NCBI GenBank assembly: GCA_030693065.1
Contig: JAUYBL010000010.1
Coordinates: forward strand, 226,441-290,440
Reading direction: 5' to 3'
DNA length: 64,000 nt
Source: Methylococcaceae bacterium
Lineage (GTDB): Bacteria; Pseudomonadota; Gammaproteobacteria; Methylococcales; Methylomonadaceae
Positions 46,839 to 55,000 of the stretch are shown here, one piece after another. Under the pieces are notes generated by a model that was given only the letters and a program-made list of their open reading frames with translations, was not told where the DNA came from and searched no databases. A program made the translations under genes and the position numbers. Each line of letters begins with the position of its first letter. The stretch's first letter is position 1.

Positions 46839-47822
46839 TTAGCCTTCTAAACTAGCTAAACGGGCTGCAAGAATTTCTTCGAGTGATACTAATGCTTTAG
46901 TAAAGCCATCAATACCTTCTGCTAATTTATCGCTAGCCATGCGGTTTTCAGCATGCAAACGTTCAAAAGTAGCTTTATCAATAGAAATCTTTTCAATTGG
47001 CAAGCCAGCAGCATTTTTAGGGTCTAACTTGCGCTCTAAAGTACCTTCGGTAGCTTGTAATTCAGCAAGTAAAGAAGGTGCAATAGTCAACAAATCAGAA
47101 CCAGCTAATTCAACAATTTCACCAATATTACGGAAACTAGCTCCCATTACTTCAGTTTTGTAACCAAATTTTTTGTAGTAGTTGTAAATTTCAGTTACCG
47201 ACAATACACCTGGATCTTCAGCTGGGGCATAAGATTCTTTACCTGTGTCTTTCTTGTACCAGTCAAGAATCCGGCCAACAAACGGAGATATCAACGTGAT
47301 GCCTGATTCAGCACATGCAATTGCTTGATGTATTCCAAATAACAAAGTCAAATTAGTATGAATGCCTTCTTTTTCTAAAACAGCTGCAGCCTGAATACCT
47401 TCCCATGTTGCAGCAATTTTTATTAAGATACGTTCGCGGTTAATTCCCTTTTCTTCATACTGCGCAATTAAATCACGGCCTTTTGCGATTGTTGCGTCAG
47501 TGTCAAAAGAAAGGCGGGCGTCAACTTCAGTTGAAACTCGGCCAGGAATAATTTCAAGAATTTTCAAGCCGAACGACACAGCTAAACGATCAAACGCTAA
47601 TGATACAACTTGAGCTGCTGTTGCGTCTTTACCTAAAGAGCTTCTTGCGCTTTTAAGAGTGTCATCAACAATCCCTTGATACTGTGGCATTTGTGCAGCC
47701 GCAGTAATAAGCGAAGGATTAGTTGTTGCATCGCGAGGTTTAAAGGTTTCAATCGCTTGAATATCGCCAGTATCTGCCACAACGACAGTAAATTCTTTTA
47801 ATTGTTCTAACAAATTTGCCAT
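46839..47822 (-). CDS. tal: Transaldolase (TalB type)
   Basis: Transfers a dihydroxyacetone unit between sugar phosphates; here it regenerates ribulose 5-phosphate in the RuMP cycle. 327 residues, the TalB length. [20 protein letters not shown] is the N-terminal signature and the Schiff-base lysine is in [13 protein letters not shown] (about residue 132). [20 protein letters not shown] also fits. It is the last of the hps-phi-tkt-orf-tal genes on this strand and has its own hairpin on each side, so it may have its own promoter. Confidence 0.95.
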   Translation of the reverse strand: MANLLEQLKEFTVVVADTGDIQAIETFKPRDATTNPSLITAAAQMPQYQGIVDDTLKSARSSLGKDATAAQVVSLAFDRLAVSFGLKILEIIPGRVSTEVDARLSFDTDATIAKGRDLIAQYEEKGINRERILIKIAATWEGIQAAAVLEKEGIHTNLTLLFGIHQAIACAESGITLISPFVGRILDWYKKDTGKESYAPAEDPGVLSVTEIYNYYKKFGYKTEVMGASFRNIGEIVELAGSDLLTIAPSLLAELQATEGTLERKLDPKNAAGLPIEKISIDKATFERLHAENRMASDKLAEGIDGFTKALVSLEEILAARLASLEG

Positions 47823-47941
47823 AACTTTAATTACCTATAATTACTTGTTAAAAAAAAACCGCTTACATAGCAACCTGTCCTGCGTTTAAACAGGAAGAAA
47901 TCATGCAGCGGATTAGTATTCTTTAATTTTTAAAAATATAA

Positions 47942-47972
47942 AAGCGCAAGAACTACAAAGCAACTTGCGCTT
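47942..47972 (-). terminator. Hairpin after the TGV-motif gene
   Basis: AAGCGCAAG (47942-47950) and CTTGCGCTT (47964-47972) form a 9-bp stem. In the minus direction it is followed by TTATATTTTT. A good rho-independent terminator for the gene ending at 48000. Confidence 0.75.
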
Positions 47973-47999
47973 AAATTAAGCAGTTAATTAATACTACTT

Positions 48000-48635
48000 T
48001 TAACCCTTGTCGCGTAAATATTTTGCAACACCTGTAGCTCCGCCGACTGTACCTCTTGGAGAAACTTCAGAAGAAGCGGCTACTCTTTGGTTTTGTGATT
48101 TTTCTTTCAAGTATTTTGAAACACCGGTGGATTCGGCTTTTTGTTTTAATGCTGAGGCTTTCTTATCAAGATATCTAGCAACGCCTGTTCCTGCAGTCGC
48201 GCTACGATTCTGTAAATAGCGCTCAACACCAGTTAAACCACCTGATCGTGTGTTAATAGCCTCTTTAGCAGATCCGCCTTTCTTTCTAGTAAAAAAGAAA
48301 ACGCCAGCCGCCACAACTACACCTAGTCCAATCAAAACATTTGTATTCGATTTTTCATCTTTAGTTGCTGTTGCTGGCTTTACTGCAACAGCATCAGAAG
48401 AATCTTCCTCAGATACATCTACTTTAGAAGATGAGTCAGTTTTAGTCGCTTCAACACTTTTGCTCTTAGTAGGTGCTGCTGATTCGTTCTTTTTAGAACT
48501 CTCGTTAGCATCTTGATCTTGAAAAACTATGACTGGTTTAAAATTTGTAGCTGGATAATCGGATTCAGCCATTGCCATTGTGTTGGTCAATAACAAAGCA
48601 ACAAATGCACCTCTTATTAAAATATTTTCTTTCAC
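48000..48635 (-). CDS. Membrane protein with four TGV-x-[RK]-YL motifs, unknown
   Basis: I do not recognise this gene. From GTG 48635, with CAGGGG upstream, the protein has 211 residues. A signal-like hydrophobic segment (GAFVALLLTNTMAMAES) leads a Ser/Lys/Thr/Glu-rich low-complexity region (about 25-95). One transmembrane helix follows (NVLIGLGVVVAAGVFFF, about 100-117) with TRKK after it, so the C-terminal tail should be cytoplasmic. That tail holds four copies of a short motif: TGVERYL, TGVARYL, TGVSKYL and TGVAKYL, spaced 15, 20 and 31 residues apart and joined by basic linkers. It lies between transketolase and transaldolase. Repeated linear motifs on a disordered tail suggest a docking or scaffold protein, which is only a hypothesis. 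Confidence 0.75.
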   Translation of the reverse strand: MKENILIRGAFVALLLTNTMAMAESDYPATNFKPVIVFQDQDANESSKKNESAAPTKSKSVEATKTDSSSKVDVSEEDSSDAVAVKPATATKDEKSNTNVLIGLGVVVAAGVFFFTRKKGGSAKEAINTRSGGLTGVERYLQNRSATAGTGVARYLDKKASALKQKAESTGVSKYLKEKSQNQRVAASSEVSPRGTVGGATGVAKYLRDKG

Positions 48636-48752
48636 ATTATTCCCCTGTAAGTTGTTAAATCGATCGAAATTCCTTTGGAATTTGCTAAAAAGCAAATCAG
48701 GATAAATCTTCACTAAAAATTGTATAAATTACTTGATACGTCATTATGAGTT

Positions 48753-50747
48753 TTAAAGAATAGCTTCAACGTTTTTAACAACATTTTCAACAGTAAACCC
48801 AAATTCCTTGAACAATTGTCCAGCTGGAGCAGACTCACCAAATCTATCTAATCCAACAATCGCCCCTTGAGCCCCAACATACTTCCACCAGCCATCAGTA
48901 ACACCAGCTTCGATAGCGACCCGCTTAGTTACTGCAGCAGGTAATACAGACTCCCTATATTCAGAATCTTGGGCATCAAATATGTTTGTTGAAGGTAACG
49001 ATACAACGCGAATCTTTCTACCTTTTGCAGTTAATTCTTCTGCAGCTTTTACTGCCAATTCAACTTCAGAACCGGTTGCGATAATAATTGCGTCAGGCTG
49101 ACCATTACAATCACGAAGCACGTAACCACCTTTATATATATCCGCAATTTGCTGATCAGTACGAGACATATGTGGCAAGTTCTGCCGCGAGAAAATAAGC
49201 ACAGACGGCCCATTTTTACGCTCAATAGCTGCCTTCCAAGATATTGCTGTTTCTACTGCATCACAGGGACGCCATACATGGATATTTGGAATCAAACGGA
49301 GAGTAGCTGTTTGCTCAACAGGCTGATGCGTAGGACCATCTTCGCCTAACCCAATAGAATCATGAGTGTAAACAAAAATTGAACGAATTTTCATCAATGC
49401 AGACATACGCACGGCATTGCGGGCATATTCTGAAAACATTAAAAATGTAGCTCCAAAAGGTATTAGTCCACCATGAAGAGCGATACCGTTCATAATTGCT
49501 GACATTCCAAATTCACGAACGCCATAATTTATGTAATTTGCATCCGGCTTATTCGCACGTAATGGTTTATAACCAGACCATTCCGTCATATTTGAGCAAC
49601 CTAAATCAGCAGACCCACCAAATATCTCAGGCAAAATCTTGGCATACCCTTCAATAGTTGCTAAAGATGAAAGACGTGTAGCTGTAGTTTTAGCTTCTAT
49701 ATTAACATCGCTTACAAATTTACCAGCGTCGTTAGCCCAATTTGATGGTAAGTCACCAACCGAACGACGTAAAAATTCTGCTGCAAGATCAGGAAACTCA
49801 GCCTTATAAGCCTCAAAACTTTTATTCCACTCATCTTCAAGTTTAATTCCTTTTGATTTAGCATCCCATTTAGCATAAACGTCTGCAGGTATTTCAAAAG
49901 GACCATGGTCCCAACCAAGCGCTGCTTTAGTTAAGTTAATCTCTTCATCTCCAAGAGCGGCCCCATGACAAGCATGAGTTCCTGCCTTATTTGGAGAACC
50001 GAAGCCAATAGTTGTTTTACAACAAATTAGCGTTGGTTTGTCACTTATAGAACGGGCTAGCTCTAATGCATCATTTATAGCCTTGTGGTCGTGCCCATCA
50101 ACGTCTGCAATAACATGCCATCCATATGATTCAAATCTCTTAGGTGTGTTATCAGTAAACCAACCTTCGACATGTCCATCAATAGAAATGCCATTGTCAT
50201 CCCAAAAAGCAACCAGCTTACCAAGACCTAACGTCCCCGCTAATGAACAAGCTTCGTGAGAAATACCTTCCATCAAGCAACCATCACCTAAAAAAACATA
50301 GGTATTGTGATCAACAATTTTATGATTTCCCTTATTAAATTGAGCTGCTAAAACCTTTTCAGCAATAGCCATCCCAACCGCATTGGTAATACCTTGACCT
50401 AATGGACCTGTTGTTGTTTCTACTCCAGCAGTGTAACCGTATTCAGGATGCCCTGGCGTTCTGGAATGAAGTTGACGAAAGTTTTTAAGGTCTTCAATCG
50501 TTACGTCATATCCTGTAAGGTGCAATAAGGAATATATCAACATAGATCCATGACCGTTCGAAAGCACAAAACGATCACGGTTAGACCATTTTGGATTGGT
50601 CGGATTATGGCGAATAAAATCATTCCATAGGACTTCAGCAATATCCGCCATGCCCATAGGGGCGCCTGGATGACCGGAGTTTGCTTTTTGGACAGCATCC
50701 ATGCTCAAGGCGCGTATGGCATTCGCCAACTCTCGACGCGAAGTCAT
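48753..50747 (-). CDS. tkt: Transketolase
   Basis: The thiamine-diphosphate enzyme that moves two-carbon units; essential for regenerating the formaldehyde acceptor in the RuMP cycle. 664 residues, full length. The N-terminus has [20 protein letters not shown]; the ThDP motif [18 protein letters not shown] lies at about 155-172; [17 protein letters not shown] lies in the pyrimidine domain (about 468-484). A strong ribosome-binding site (AAGGAG) precedes the ATG. It follows phi after a perfect hairpin, so it may be expressed partly from its own promoter. Confidence 0.96.
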   Translation of the reverse strand: MTSRRELANAIRALSMDAVQKANSGHPGAPMGMADIAEVLWNDFIRHNPTNPKWSNRDRFVLSNGHGSMLIYSLLHLTGYDVTIEDLKNFRQLHSRTPGHPEYGYTAGVETTTGPLGQGITNAVGMAIAEKVLAAQFNKGNHKIVDHNTYVFLGDGCLMEGISHEACSLAGTLGLGKLVAFWDDNGISIDGHVEGWFTDNTPKRFESYGWHVIADVDGHDHKAINDALELARSISDKPTLICCKTTIGFGSPNKAGTHACHGAALGDEEINLTKAALGWDHGPFEIPADVYAKWDAKSKGIKLEDEWNKSFEAYKAEFPDLAAEFLRRSVGDLPSNWANDAGKFVSDVNIEAKTTATRLSSLATIEGYAKILPEIFGGSADLGCSNMTEWSGYKPLRANKPDANYINYGVREFGMSAIMNGIALHGGLIPFGATFLMFSEYARNAVRMSALMKIRSIFVYTHDSIGLGEDGPTHQPVEQTATLRLIPNIHVWRPCDAVETAISWKAAIERKNGPSVLIFSRQNLPHMSRTDQQIADIYKGGYVLRDCNGQPDAIIIATGSEVELAVKAAEELTAKGRKIRVVSLPSTNIFDAQDSEYRESVLPAAVTKRVAIEAGVTDGWWKYVGAQGAIVGLDRFGESAPAGQLFKEFGFTVENVVKNVEAIL

Positions 50748-50847
50748 ATTTTTCTCCTTACATTCGTAAATTTATTGAACATGACGTATTGATTATTTGG
50801 CAATGTTGTCACGAAAACTTTTTTATTATTAACTCGGAATTAAGATG

Positions 50848-50872
50848 AACGAGCAGCTTAAAGCTGCTCGTT
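50848..50872 (-). terminator. Perfect hairpin between phi and tkt
   Basis: AACGAGCAGCTT (50848-50859) and AAGCTGCTCGTT (50861-50872) are perfect inverted repeats with one base between, ten bases after the phi stop. No T-run follows in the minus direction, so it may be an RNA-stabilising or partly terminating element that sets hps-phi above tkt. Confidence 0.55.
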
Positions 50873-50881
50873 ACTGCAATC

Positions 50882-51415
50882 TTATTCTAAATTAGCGTGC
50901 CTTGATCTCATCACTTCCTCGGCAATTCCTTTGTCGTGAATAATGTGTGAAATTACAGCTTCTAGAAATACCAGTGTCGATAATTCAAAGACTGTTCCCA
51001 TTGGCATACCTACAACTTTGCCATATAACTCGGAACGGCCAATTTGAAATACTGCATCAGCCAAATCACCAATTGTTGAATCACTTTTTGCTGATATGAG
51101 TAATATGCTCGCACCTACTTTCTTAGCACTTTTTGCAAAAGCAATAAGCTGCTCGGTTTCTCCAGAGCCTGAAATAATAACTAACAAATCACCTTGTTTA
51201 ATGCTCGGCGTTACGATTTCACCAACAACACTAACATCGTAACCTCCATGCACCAATCTCATTGCGAAAAAATTACCAACAAGTTTGGATCGTCCAGCAC
51301 CGGAAATAAAAATTCTTTTTGCGCCATCGATAAGCTTAGTCAACTTGACGTCGTAAGAATCATCTGTCGCTTCAAGTATGCCCGAAATCTTTTCCAGAAT
51401 AAGTTGCTGGTGCAT
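50882..51415 (-). CDS. hxlB: 6-phospho-3-hexuloisomerase
   Basis: Isomerises hexulose 6-phosphate to fructose 6-phosphate, the second RuMP step. The 177 residues form a single SIS domain: RIFISGAGRSKLVGNFFAMR, LVIISGSGETEQLIAFAKSA, PMGTVFELSTLVFLEAVI. The length is right for PHI. It starts four bases after the hps stop, so the two are one translational unit; in some organisms they are fused. Cytoplasmic. Confidence 0.95.
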   Translation of the reverse strand: MHQQLILEKISGILEATDDSYDVKLTKLIDGAKRIFISGAGRSKLVGNFFAMRLVHGGYDVSVVGEIVTPSIKQGDLLVIISGSGETEQLIAFAKSAKKVGASILLISAKSDSTIGDLADAVFQIGRSELYGKVVGMPMGTVFELSTLVFLEAVISHIIHDKGIAEEVMRSRHANLE

Positions 51416-51419
51416 AGTT

Positions 51420-52067
51420 TTATACTCTTACTGCATCAACCAATTCACGAATTTCACGAGCAGCTTCAGCAGGTGAAGGAGCGCCGTATATTGCTGCGCC
51501 AACTACAATGATATTCGCGCCAGCTTTTACTACGTCTTGAACTGTTGATGCTTTGATACCGCCTGCAACAGAAATCCTAACGTTTAAGCCAAGTGCCGCA
51601 ATATCATTCAAATCTGAAAATGGCGTGTGTCCAGCTGCTTGTGCGTCAAGACCTGTATGAATACCAACAATTTGGGCGCCCAATTTTACAGACTCTCTTG
51701 CGCAGGTTACTTTGTCTTCTACATTGATAAGGTCAATTTGAGCTTCAGCACCGTTTGCGTTAGCTGCTTTAACAACACCAGCAATTGTAGCTAACCCAGA
51801 TACGCCCAAAACAGTCACGATGTCTGCGCCAGCTGCATAGAAAGGAGTGGCTTCGTATTCGCCCGCATCCATAGTCTTTAAATCAACTAACAACAGTTTA
51901 TCTGGGAATTTAGCTCTTAAAGTTTTTACCAACTCAATGCCGTTATGCTTGATGCATGGAGTACCGATTTCGAATATATCAACATACGGCGCAACTTGAG
52001 TAGCCAGTGCCACAGTTTGATCGAAATCTAAAGAATCCAATGCCATTTGAATTAATGCTTGTGCCAT
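51420..52067 (-). CDS. hxlA: 3-hexulose-6-phosphate synthase
   Basis: The formaldehyde-fixing aldolase of the RuMP pathway: formaldehyde plus ribulose 5-phosphate gives hexulose 6-phosphate. 215 residues in an OMP-decarboxylase-like barrel: ALIQMALDSLDFDQTVALAT, DIFEIGTPCIKHNGIELVKT, LLLVDLKTMDAGEYEA (the catalytic DxKTxD region, about 61-70), and phosphate-binding RISVAGGIKASTVQ with NIIVVGAAIYGA. GGAGC lies upstream of the ATG. First gene of the RuMP cluster, divergent from the cofactor operon. Confidence 0.96.
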   Translation of the reverse strand: MAQALIQMALDSLDFDQTVALATQVAPYVDIFEIGTPCIKHNGIELVKTLRAKFPDKLLLVDLKTMDAGEYEATPFYAAGADIVTVLGVSGLATIAGVVKAANANGAEAQIDLINVEDKVTCARESVKLGAQIVGIHTGLDAQAAGHTPFSDLNDIAALGLNVRISVAGGIKASTVQDVVKAGANIIVVGAAIYGAPSPAEAAREIRELVDAVRV

Positions 52068-52353
52068 GATAAGTGCTCCAATGGGTTATAGTAATAGTTA
52101 TTTACAGATCAGTTACATAATCTTTATGCGGCGCTAACTGTAAATTAGAAAGGGCATAGATGTCAATGCTACCCTAGCCACTATCAACAATTGTCTGTCA
52201 CCTTTTACTCGGATCAATAACCTAGTCAGGTATAATTTAAAGATATTATGGCGTCCGCAGAAAGCTGCCCCTTTTGCCTTATATCTACTACAACCATTGC
52301 TTTCGATAGCCTAGGCAATACAAAGCTTTCGATATAAACATCTAACCCAAAGC
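52068..52353. promoter_or_regulatory. Divergent promoter region, RuMP versus cofactor operon
   Basis: 286 bases between hps (minus) and the DHPS-like gene (plus). It must hold both promoters and probably a strong one for hps, which is among the most abundant proteins in type I methanotrophs. I see no unambiguous operator. Confidence 0.5.
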
Positions 52354-53745
52354 ATGACTGAACACATACTTTTCCTTACTGGCAAATTGGCGGAACGCCA
52401 GTTATGCAGCATTCTGGCTAAAATGCAGCCACCATTTACCTATACAGTTCACGAATTGGGTCTAAAAGTTGCCGCTCTCATGACGACTGACATGGTTGCA
52501 CGCCGCTTAACTGACACTTTCGGTGCCACACGTATCATACTTCCAGGCCGCTGCCGTGGAGACATCGAAATTTTAACTCAAATATTGAATATTCCGGTTG
52601 AACGCGGACCTGAAGAACTTAAAGACTTACCTATGTATTTCGGGCAGGCGGCCCATAAATATGACTTAAGTCATTACCAAGTTAAAATTTTTGCTGAAAT
52701 TGTCGACGCCCCGAATGTCAGCATCGAAGAAATTGTTAATCGTGCTTTCTACTATAAAAGCAATGGCGCAGATGTTATTGATATTGGCTGCCTGCCTAGC
52801 ACCGACTTTCCACACATGGAAGAAACCATTCAGGCGCTAAAACAAGCAGGTTTTGTGGTGAGCATTGACTCACTTGATGCAAATGACTTGCTACGAGGAG
52901 GTAAAGCGGGAGCAGATTACATGCTCAGCTTGCATGAAAGCACGCTATGGATTGCTGATGAAGTCGCTGCAACCCCGATTTTAATCCCCGAAAAGCACGA
53001 AGATCTTGCATCATTGGATAGAGCCATTGACAAATTGCAAAGAAAAAATCGCGTTTTTATTGTCGATCCTATTTTAGATCCCCTGCATTTTGGATTCACT
53101 CAATCCATCGTGCGTTATCACCAAGTAAGAAAAAAACACCCTGAAATTGAAATGATGCTTGGCGTCGGTAATATCACCGAACTGACACATGCCGACACTA
53201 TGGGTATGAATGCTTTATTACTTGGCATCTGCTCTGAACTTGACATCAATAACATTCTGGCAACTCAAGTTAGCAAACATGCTTGCCGAGCCATCAAAGA
53301 AGCTGATCTTGCGCGGCGAATAATGTTTGCCGCAAAACAACAAAACACCTTACCCAAACACATCGACGCTGGTTTAATGGCATTACACGAATCATCGCCT
53401 TACCCTAATCAATTGGAAGACATCAAAGATTGGGCGGCACAAATCAAAGACCCTAGTTTTCGAATTCAAACTAGCGAAGAAGGCGTACACATCTATAATC
53501 GCGATGGTTTCCATACCGCCACAGATCCATTTGATTTATTTCCTAAATTGCATGTTGAAAACGATGGCGGACATGCCTTCTACTTGGGCGTTGAACTAGC
53601 CCGCGCTCAAATTGCCTGGCAGCTAGGCAAACGTTTTACCCAAGATCAAGCCTTAAACTGGGGATGCGCTTCGCAAACAACAGAGCCGACCATAGATCTG
53701 CATACTTTCAAACCTGCTGGAAGCACTTTAAAAAAACAGTCATGA
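52354..53745 (+). CDS. DHPS-like protein (DUF6513), probable C1-cofactor synthesis
   Basis: A 463-residue protein. The N-terminal region (about 1-105) has LFLTGKLAERQLCSILAKMQ and ARRLTDTFGATRIILPGRCR. The central part (about 125-290) is a dihydropteroate-synthase-like barrel with GADVIDIGCLPSTDF and DYMLSLHEST. This matches the archaeal/methylotroph family of DHPS-related proteins with an added N-terminal domain (DUF6513). In methylotrophs these genes cluster with tetrahydromethanopterin and methanofuran genes and are thought to act in that pathway; the exact reaction is not settled. It is the first gene of a coupled operon, and its stop overlaps the next ATG (ATGA at 53742). Confidence 0.8.
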   Translation: MTEHILFLTGKLAERQLCSILAKMQPPFTYTVHELGLKVAALMTTDMVARRLTDTFGATRIILPGRCRGDIEILTQILNIPVERGPEELKDLPMYFGQAAHKYDLSHYQVKIFAEIVDAPNVSIEEIVNRAFYYKSNGADVIDIGCLPSTDFPHMEETIQALKQAGFVVSIDSLDANDLLRGGKAGADYMLSLHESTLWIADEVAATPILIPEKHEDLASLDRAIDKLQRKNRVFIVDPILDPLHFGFTQSIVRYHQVRKKHPEIEMMLGVGNITELTHADTMGMNALLLGICSELDINNILATQVSKHACRAIKEADLARRIMFAAKQQNTLPKHIDAGLMALHESSPYPNQLEDIKDWAAQIKDPSFRIQTSEEGVHIYNRDGFHTATDPFDLFPKLHVENDGGHAFYLGVELARAQIAWQLGKRFTQDQALNWGCASQTTEPTIDLHTFKPAGSTLKKQS

Positions 53746-54305
53746 TTCAAGAGATTATCGTTACCACACAAAATCGTTATGGCACTGCACACATTGCCCC
53801 TATGGGTATTCATGTCGACGGTGATGACATCGTTATTCTGCCCTTCCGCCCATCCACTACGCTGGAAAATCTAATTTCAACGCAAACCGCAGTTCTTAAT
53901 TACTGTGATGATGTTCGCGTTTTTGCCGGTTGTTTAACTGGCCGACGTGAGTGGCCGATTAAACCCGCAGAAAAAACTGCTGGAGCTGTTCTTGACTGCG
54001 CCCTTGCTCACACTGAAGTCGAATTGGTGCGAATTGAAGAAGATCCAGTTCGGCCAAAATTGTTTTGCAAAGCCATTCACACTGTTAACCATGCTCCCTT
54101 TCAGGGCTTCAACCGAGCCCAATATTCCGTATTGGAAGCTGCGATTTTAATCAGCCGCCTAGACAGATTGCCTTTGGAAAAGATAACTGCAGAGCTTGAC
54201 TATCTGCGCATCGGTTTGGAAAAAACCGCTGGCGTTAGAGAACTTGAAGCCTGGAGTTGGCTAATGGCAATTATTGACAAACACACAGCGGAGATTGAGG
54301 CATGA
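53742..54305 (+). CDS. DUF447-family protein, C1-cofactor cluster
   Basis: A 187-residue protein from ATG 53742 (MIQEIIVTTQNRYGTAHIAP). The N-terminal half is a flavin-reductase-like split barrel (HIAPMGIHVDGDDIVILPFR, TLENLISTQTAVLNYCDDVR). The C-terminal half is helical (EAAILISRLDRLPLEKI, ELDYLRIGLEKTAGVRELEA). This is the DUF447 family, known from archaea and from the H4MPT/methanofuran clusters of methylotrophs; its reaction is unknown. Both ends overlap neighbours by four bases, so it is tightly coupled to the DHPS-like and mfnB genes. Confidence 0.82.
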   Translation: MIQEIIVTTQNRYGTAHIAPMGIHVDGDDIVILPFRPSTTLENLISTQTAVLNYCDDVRVFAGCLTGRREWPIKPAEKTAGAVLDCALAHTEVELVRIEEDPVRPKLFCKAIHTVNHAPFQGFNRAQYSVLEAAILISRLDRLPLEKITAELDYLRIGLEKTAGVRELEAWSWLMAIIDKHTAEIEA

Positions 54306-55000
54306 CGGGCATGCTAGCCAGTGTTAACAGCCTACAAGAAGCCCGATTGGCACTGGACGCAGAGGTTGATATTATCGACCTGAAACAGCCAAGCAAAGGC
54401 GCGCTAGGTGCATTGGAAATCGATCTCATAAACACAATTGTTAACGCTATTAACGGTGATTGCCCCATAAGCGCGACGATTGGTGATTTACCCATGCAAC
54501 CGGACAGAGTCTTTAAGGCAGTTGATGACATGGTTAATACCGGCGTTGATTATGTCAAAATCGGTTTTTTTCCGGGCGGCGACTGGCTGGCGACACTGCA
54601 AAAATTACACAGTTATACTGATATTTGGCAACAGCAGCGTTCCGGATTGATCGCAGTTTTATTTGCCGATACGAAACCGGATTTTGCTATCTTGAGCACG
54701 CTAAAAAACAGTGGCTTTAAAGGTGTGATGCTCGACACCATGGATAAACAAAAAGGCTCATTAACGAAAGTGATGACACTTTCCACAATTACTAAATTTG
54801 TCAATCTTACTAGACAGTACCAATTGCTATGCGGATTAGCAGGCTCACTCAAAGCTGATGACATTGCCAAACTGATGCCTCTAAATCCTGATTACTTGGG
54901 ATTTAGAGGCGCACTTTGTGAACAGCATGATAGAACCGCGCGCTTGAGTCGATCAGCACTAATAAAAATCAAACACTCAATTAAACCTGCAACTATCTAA
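54302..55000 (+). CDS. mfnB: (5-formylfuran-3-yl)methyl phosphate synthase MfnB
   Basis: Makes the furan precursor of methanofuran from two glyceraldehyde 3-phosphates. 232 residues in a TIM barrel of the former DUF556. LASVNSLQEARLALDAEVDI then IDLKQPSKGALGAL holds the first catalytic lysine, and GVMLDTMDKQKGSLT the second conserved segment. The length agrees with archaeal MfnB. Its presence shows that the host makes a methanofuran-type cofactor for the formyltransferase/hydrolase route of formaldehyde oxidation. The start overlaps the DUF447 gene, and its stop touches the kinase start with no gap. Confidence 0.9.
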   Translation: MTGMLASVNSLQEARLALDAEVDIIDLKQPSKGALGALEIDLINTIVNAINGDCPISATIGDLPMQPDRVFKAVDDMVNTGVDYVKIGFFPGGDWLATLQKLHSYTDIWQQQRSGLIAVLFADTKPDFAILSTLKNSGFKGVMLDTMDKQKGSLTKVMTLSTITKFVNLTRQYQLLCGLAGSLKADDIAKLMPLNPDYLGFRGALCEQHDRTARLSRSALIKIKHSIKPATI

